Below are positions 60,008-64,000 of a stretch of DNA of 64,000 nt, in pieces (within the stretch, counting starts at the first letter, position 1; each line of letters opens with the position of its first letter). The notes under the pieces are model-generated. The model was not told the origin of the DNA. It saw only the letters and a program-made list of their open reading frames with translations, and did not search any database. The DNA is from Intoshia linei. Lineage: Eukaryota; Orthonectida; Rhopaluridae. The translations under genes and the position numbers were made by a program. The DNA is taken from positions 1 to 64,000 of the forward strand of contig LWCA01000026.1 in the NCBI GenBank assembly GCA_001642005.1. Direction: 5' to 3'.

Positions 60008-63000
60008 ATATTTGGAATTTTCAGTTGAGTCTCTATTAACCCACTTTTTATAGTTGCATATTTTTTCAACATAACACATGTTTGTTCCAGTTCCTAGAAG
60101 CAACATAAATATAATATTTTTACGCTAGATCGCCAATTTTGGGATTCTCACATAATTTAATTTAATTTAGACATTTAATGTAGTAAGGAATTTTGTGAAA
60201 TAAAAGAGGAATAACCAAAGGTCATTTAAAATATAAATCATATATGATACCAACAATATTTATGAGAAAATTTAACATAAATTGGTTATAATGACAAACC
60301 TACTGTTATCGAGACCCCTTTTTGGGTATAGGAAATTTTTGTAAAAATGGGCAATCATTTTTCCAAGTTGCAACTAACTTACACTTATAGACCAGGGGTC
60401 TCAATTATACGGCCCGTGAGCCATTTGCGTCCCCAATTATGGCATGTACGATCCGCGTTATAATATAAACTAACTTAGCAGTTTTGTATTACGTACAAAC
60501 AGCATCTAGCTCTGCTGAGGGCACTCGTTTATTATACCAAAAAAATAAATTCACGTTGAAAATCTAACTTAAAAATCCTACTATTAACTATTATCATTTA
60601 AAGGAATGGTTCCCAAATTTGTTTCAAGTAGAACCGTCATATCACATTACTTTTTACTTTAAAGTGAATTATTCAATCTTAATTTTGTTTTGTTAACATT
60701 TGTGTAAAGAATTTTAAAAACAATTATTATCCCATTTTTCTAATTTATTAGACAGAATGTGTGTATAATATTAAAAATAAAGTAAAAATAGTCATAAATA
60801 GCATAAATTCCAGAAAAAATAAAATTATAAAAACCAGTTTGTCATTTTCAATGTGATGAATCACTGATGACATATATTCAGTACCAATTTAATAAATACT
60901 TAAAAATATCAATTGTGTATCAATAATTAACCGCATCTTATCTTTATAAACATATTTTAGTTGAATTTTACCATTACTACAAAGGATTGTAATATAAAAA
61001 TGATATTAACAAAGTTTTTTAGTTTCGTTGTTGTAGTTTCTTATTTAAATTTAAATGTTTTAATAAAAATGTTTTAAAAATAAAAATTTTAAATTTTAAA
61101 ATTGCGTAGAAATGAAAAAAATTCCGAAGGAATGAATTATATTATATTTTCATCCATATTTCTTTATTGCAAATGTGTAGACGTACAATGCACATTTTTT
61201 TTGAAAATGTAGGATCATTATTTACATTTTCAATTTTTGATTTTAATCGAAATATTTGAAAAATATTGATTAATAATATATTAAAAATTATTTTTCACCG
61301 GAAATGCGTAGATTTCTGGGGTTGAAATTTTGTATTTATATTAAGTGGAATAAGCTCTATCAGAATAATCTTTTTTTTTAATTTTCTGACCGTTAATTAT
61401 TTCACATTTTTTGTTTTAATAAAATATTTCGAAAAAAATATATTAAATACTAAAATGCTTTTTTAACCGTGAAGTTTGCACTTATTCGGATTGAAATTTT
61501 TTATGTGGGTTAACAGGATACAACTGTACCACCTGTAAATTTTTTGAAATTCTAGGGCTGTTTAAAAAAAGAAAGGGAATTTGTGGTTTTGGCCATAAAG
61601 AAATAATTTTTTTAAATTTAAATTTATGATAATGTTTATAATTTTAAAATTCGTATCGACGTATATTTTAATAAATTCTCCAACTCATTTGATTTTTAAA
61701 AAAAAAACAATTGGGGTTTTTGACCCGTAAGATATGAGTTTGGGAGGTTGAAATTTATCTTATCATATCCCACAAAAAATTGTAATTAAAACGTGGAGTT
61801 TATAAAATTCTAAGACTGGTTTGAATAAAGATTTTTTTTGTGCAACCCGTGTAAAAATTTTTTTTCATATTTGGCCCTCCAAGCAAATTGAGTCTCACAG
61901 CCCTATTATAAACCTAACTACATTGTATAAATATTTATACCGTATACTTAATGCGCGATAACAAAATACAGAGTCGAACCTACCCAGATCGAGACCACAC
62001 CAAAAATCAAAAATAGGTCCCAAAAACATTTTTTAAAAACTATGAAATGCATAGTGTCATACAGCCCTAGCGACCACTCTAAGGCTCTTGACTTGATTTT
62101 TTAAATTAACACACAAAACAGTTATGATATTCAAGACTATAATTTTTTAATGCTTAATTTGAAAAAATGTGGCCACCCGAAGAGGGTCTCGAATACGATA
62201 GGTTCGCCACTGACTTAATGTATCATTTTTGATTAGTAAAATTAAAAAAATGTCATTCTTTTTTACCAAAACAGGTAAATTAGAGGAGTTACTATAAAAA
62301 CAATGTGATTGACTAAATTTGGGTCGCTGTCACTACTTGGCCACCTCTAATATAGATAATTAAAAATGCATTTTATATAACCATATTTTATGTATCGATA
62401 CAAAATTGAAACTTTTCCAAGTGATAGCTGATGCGATTAGATAAGAAATAAATCTAATTATCCTTATTTAACTTGGCAATAAGTTCTTTTTTTAGAATAG
62501 TTTTTAAATTCATAAGTATTATAATAAATAAAAACTTAAAAAAATTGCATTTTCACGATCAAAACCACAGATTACCCTTTTTAAAAAATTCAAGAGTCCT
62601 AGCATTTAAAAAATTACAGTTGATACAGTTATATACAATTAACACACACAAAAATTTCACGATCAAAAAAGCAGTTTTGTATTCATTTTTTTTATTATGA
62701 AACTATTTCATTAAAACAAAATATTTGAAATAAATCCTAATAATTAAGTCCTACAATTAAAAAAAAATTCATATGATACAGATTATTCCATTTGATACAA
62801 TACAAATACAATGATTTCGACAGTCCATAACTCAGATCAGAGTACTTTAGAGTATAGGGGTTAATCTAAGATTTAAATTCTAAGTTATAGGGCTACCATT
62901 ACAAATTAATGAAATAAATTATTTATGAAAGTTTAATTTTATGTTGTTTTTGATATTTCATCATTCCCTATAACATTGTGATCCAAGTTTTCAGAGCCGA

Positions 63001-63992
63001 CCCTACCAAGCTCGAGGCCATAGAAAATGAAAAATGGACCCTAAAATTTTTTTTGGAAAACAATGCGTTGTGTAGTATTGCCACAGCCACATCTTTAAGG
63101 TTCTCGACTTTACACTTTAAATTTAACACACAAAATAGTAATGATATTCAAGAATATAATTCTATATATATTTAATTTGATGTGAATTGAGAGGTCCATT
63201 GTAAACTAAGTTTGGGGACCACTCCTTCATCCGAAATGCATCATAGAAGGAAAAATTATGTACTACATGTACTTAAAATTTTATATTTTATAGGATGTAT
63301 GTTTTTAAGATGCTTTTTTAGGGTTGAAAGTATAATTTCATTATTTTTAATATCATACACTTATTGTTTAATAAATTAAAATAATAAGTCGGCCTTTCCA
63401 TTTAATTTAATTTCATAAAACATGCTGTTGCTGTTTGTACGAAGTACATAACAGTGAAGCTAGTATTGAAATAAAGACGGGATAGATATACTGAAGATGA
63501 TAATTTCCAATACATATTTTAAGAATATATTGTTTACACACAATGTAAATACTATGAAAATTAACTTATCAGTTCCCAAAATAATTTGATATTAAACCAG
63601 TGGTTTTCAACCTTTTTGTGTTCGCGACCCCCGTATAAACATAAAAAATTTTCGCGACTTAAAAAGTTTCTACATACACCAAACATCTTATCAATTCACA
63701 TCAATGAAAATATTAAAGAAGCATATTCAGTTTTATTTATATTTTCTACTGTGTTCAAATTCTCACGACCCCCTGATAAATTTTGCGACCTATCGGTTGA
63801 AAACCACTGCATTAAACCAAATTTTTTACAGTAATGTAAAAATATAAAATTAAATGATGAGCATAATATAACAATGGAATAAAATGATAAACCTATAACT
63901 ACACCAATCTTAGCGTTGTGGTATTCGAAAGCTGTTGTCATTAGTGTCCCAACTGTGTCATTGAGTATTGCACAAATTGAAACATTGAGGTT
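60008..63992 (-). CDS. hexokinase, two internal exons only
   Basis: Exon 63992-63893 encodes NLNVSICAILNDTVGTLMTT and on to IGVVI. Exon 60093-60008 encodes the following TGTNMCYVEKICNYKKW segment. They join in phase 1 across a 3799-bp intron (ATAG|GTTTAT ... CTTCTAG|GA). These are consecutive pieces of the hexokinase fold: LNDTVGT with the catalytic-base Asp, and the GxGTNxCYxE nucleotide-side loop. Hexokinase phosphorylates glucose with ATP in the cytosol. The 5' part would lie beyond the right edge. A correct donor (TAT|GTAATG) follows the second exon, but no exon with the expected EWGAFG block was found before CNOT11 on the same strand. The gene may be truncated, misassembled or carry remote exons. 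Confidence 0.75.
60470..61870 (-). mobile_element. Helitron-like element, nearly complete, in hexokinase intron
   Basis: On the minus strand the 3' end carries CTCAGCAGAGCTAGATGCTG, a GTACGTAATAC hairpin and CTAAGTTAG before T. The 1.4-kb interior matches 40328-41518. The 5' TCCTTACTTATATAA signature is missing, so the copy is 5' truncated near 61870. Confidence 0.65.
61969..62212. mobile_element. MITE of the CAGTGCCGAAC family, best copy
   Basis: CAGAGTCGAACCTACCC and GATAGGTTCGCCACTG are inverted ends of a 244-bp element. The interior carries GGGTCTCGAATACGA and AAATTAACACACAAAA blocks seen in other copies. Confidence 0.6.
62950..63175. mobile_element. eroded MITE of the CAGTGCCGAAC family
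   Basis: The stretch TTTTCAGAGCCGACCCTACC to AATTTAACACACAAAATAG follows the 61969 element, but the right end is lost. The open frame 62978-63175 within it is a by-product. Confidence 0.4.
63424..63463 (+). mobile_element. Helitron-like 3' terminus
   Basis: TGCTGTTTGTACGAAGTAC is followed by CAGTGAAGCTAG before T. The CTCGGCAGAGC part is missing from this copy. Confidence 0.55.
63598..63809. mobile_element. hAT MITE near right edge
   Basis: CAGTGGTTTTCAACC and GGTTGAAAACCACTG are perfect 15-bp inverted ends of a 212-bp element. Flanks tattaaac and cattaaac agree in 7 of 8 positions. The open frames on both strands across it arise from the element. Confidence 0.85.
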
Positions 63993-64000
63993 CTAGAAAT

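Noticed and set aside
62978-63175. 65-codon plus-strand open frame
   Set aside because: It lies in an eroded MITE copy and shares its sequence with noncoding copies at 42720 and 61969.

Overview
The window is very AT-rich nuclear DNA from an animal, almost certainly an invertebrate. The genes I could name are eukaryotic and mostly animal-type: BAP60/SMARCD, CNOT11, two BOLA2-type genes, an SNX9-family sorting nexin, a sperm-tail PG-rich-repeat protein and part of a hexokinase. They are split by spliceosomal introns. Several introns are only 36-42 nt and end in TTTAG or ATAG. Ty3/gypsy, Tc1, pogo, hAT, piggyBac-type and Helitron-like elements fill the spaces. I cannot name the species. All gene models come from reading splice sites and phase by eye; no alignment was run.

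Layout. 1-1.07 kb: minus-strand gypsy gag and start of reverse transcriptase, cut by the window edge. 1.49-4.0 kb and 9.72-12.09 kb: two blocks of phase-compatible minus-strand exons of unrecognised genes, possibly one gene; the second has a MIR-like segment. 4.1-9.7 kb and 12.1-18.4 kb: repeats. 18.4-23.3 kb: nested transposons, with a dead Tc1 element inside an unclassified element, next to a decayed gypsy integrase. 23.6-26.4 kb: 3' part of an SNX9-family gene (+). 27.07-27.79 kb: first three exons of an unrecognised gene (+). 27.8-37.4 kb: hAT transposase remnant and many small elements.

37.4-53.5 kb is the gene-dense core. Two BOLA2-like genes lie in tandem on the minus strand. The second starts 118 bp from BAP60, so the two probably share a promoter. 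BAP60 is followed 289 bp later by the STPG-like gene. Next comes a Helitron-bounded segment holding a gypsy integrase with a PHD-finger-like tail. A lysine-rich nuclear protein gene follows, ending 33 bp from the convergent CNOT11 stop codon. CNOT11 runs back to 58.5 kb and its introns carry hAT MITEs. At 60.0-64.0 kb two hexokinase exons lie around a 3.8-kb intron. No later hexokinase exon was found.

The named genes do not form a pathway. BAP60 acts in chromatin remodelling, CNOT11 in mRNA deadenylation, BOLA2 in cytosolic iron-sulphur handling, the sorting nexin in endocytic membrane shaping, and hexokinase in glycolysis. The most interesting signals are the tandem BOLA2 pair in which one copy has lost the invariant histidine, the uniformly tiny introns, the Helitron/gypsy/PHD composite, a Tc1 transposase with an otherwise open frame but two replaced catalytic residues, and single N characters sitting at near-duplicate sequence.
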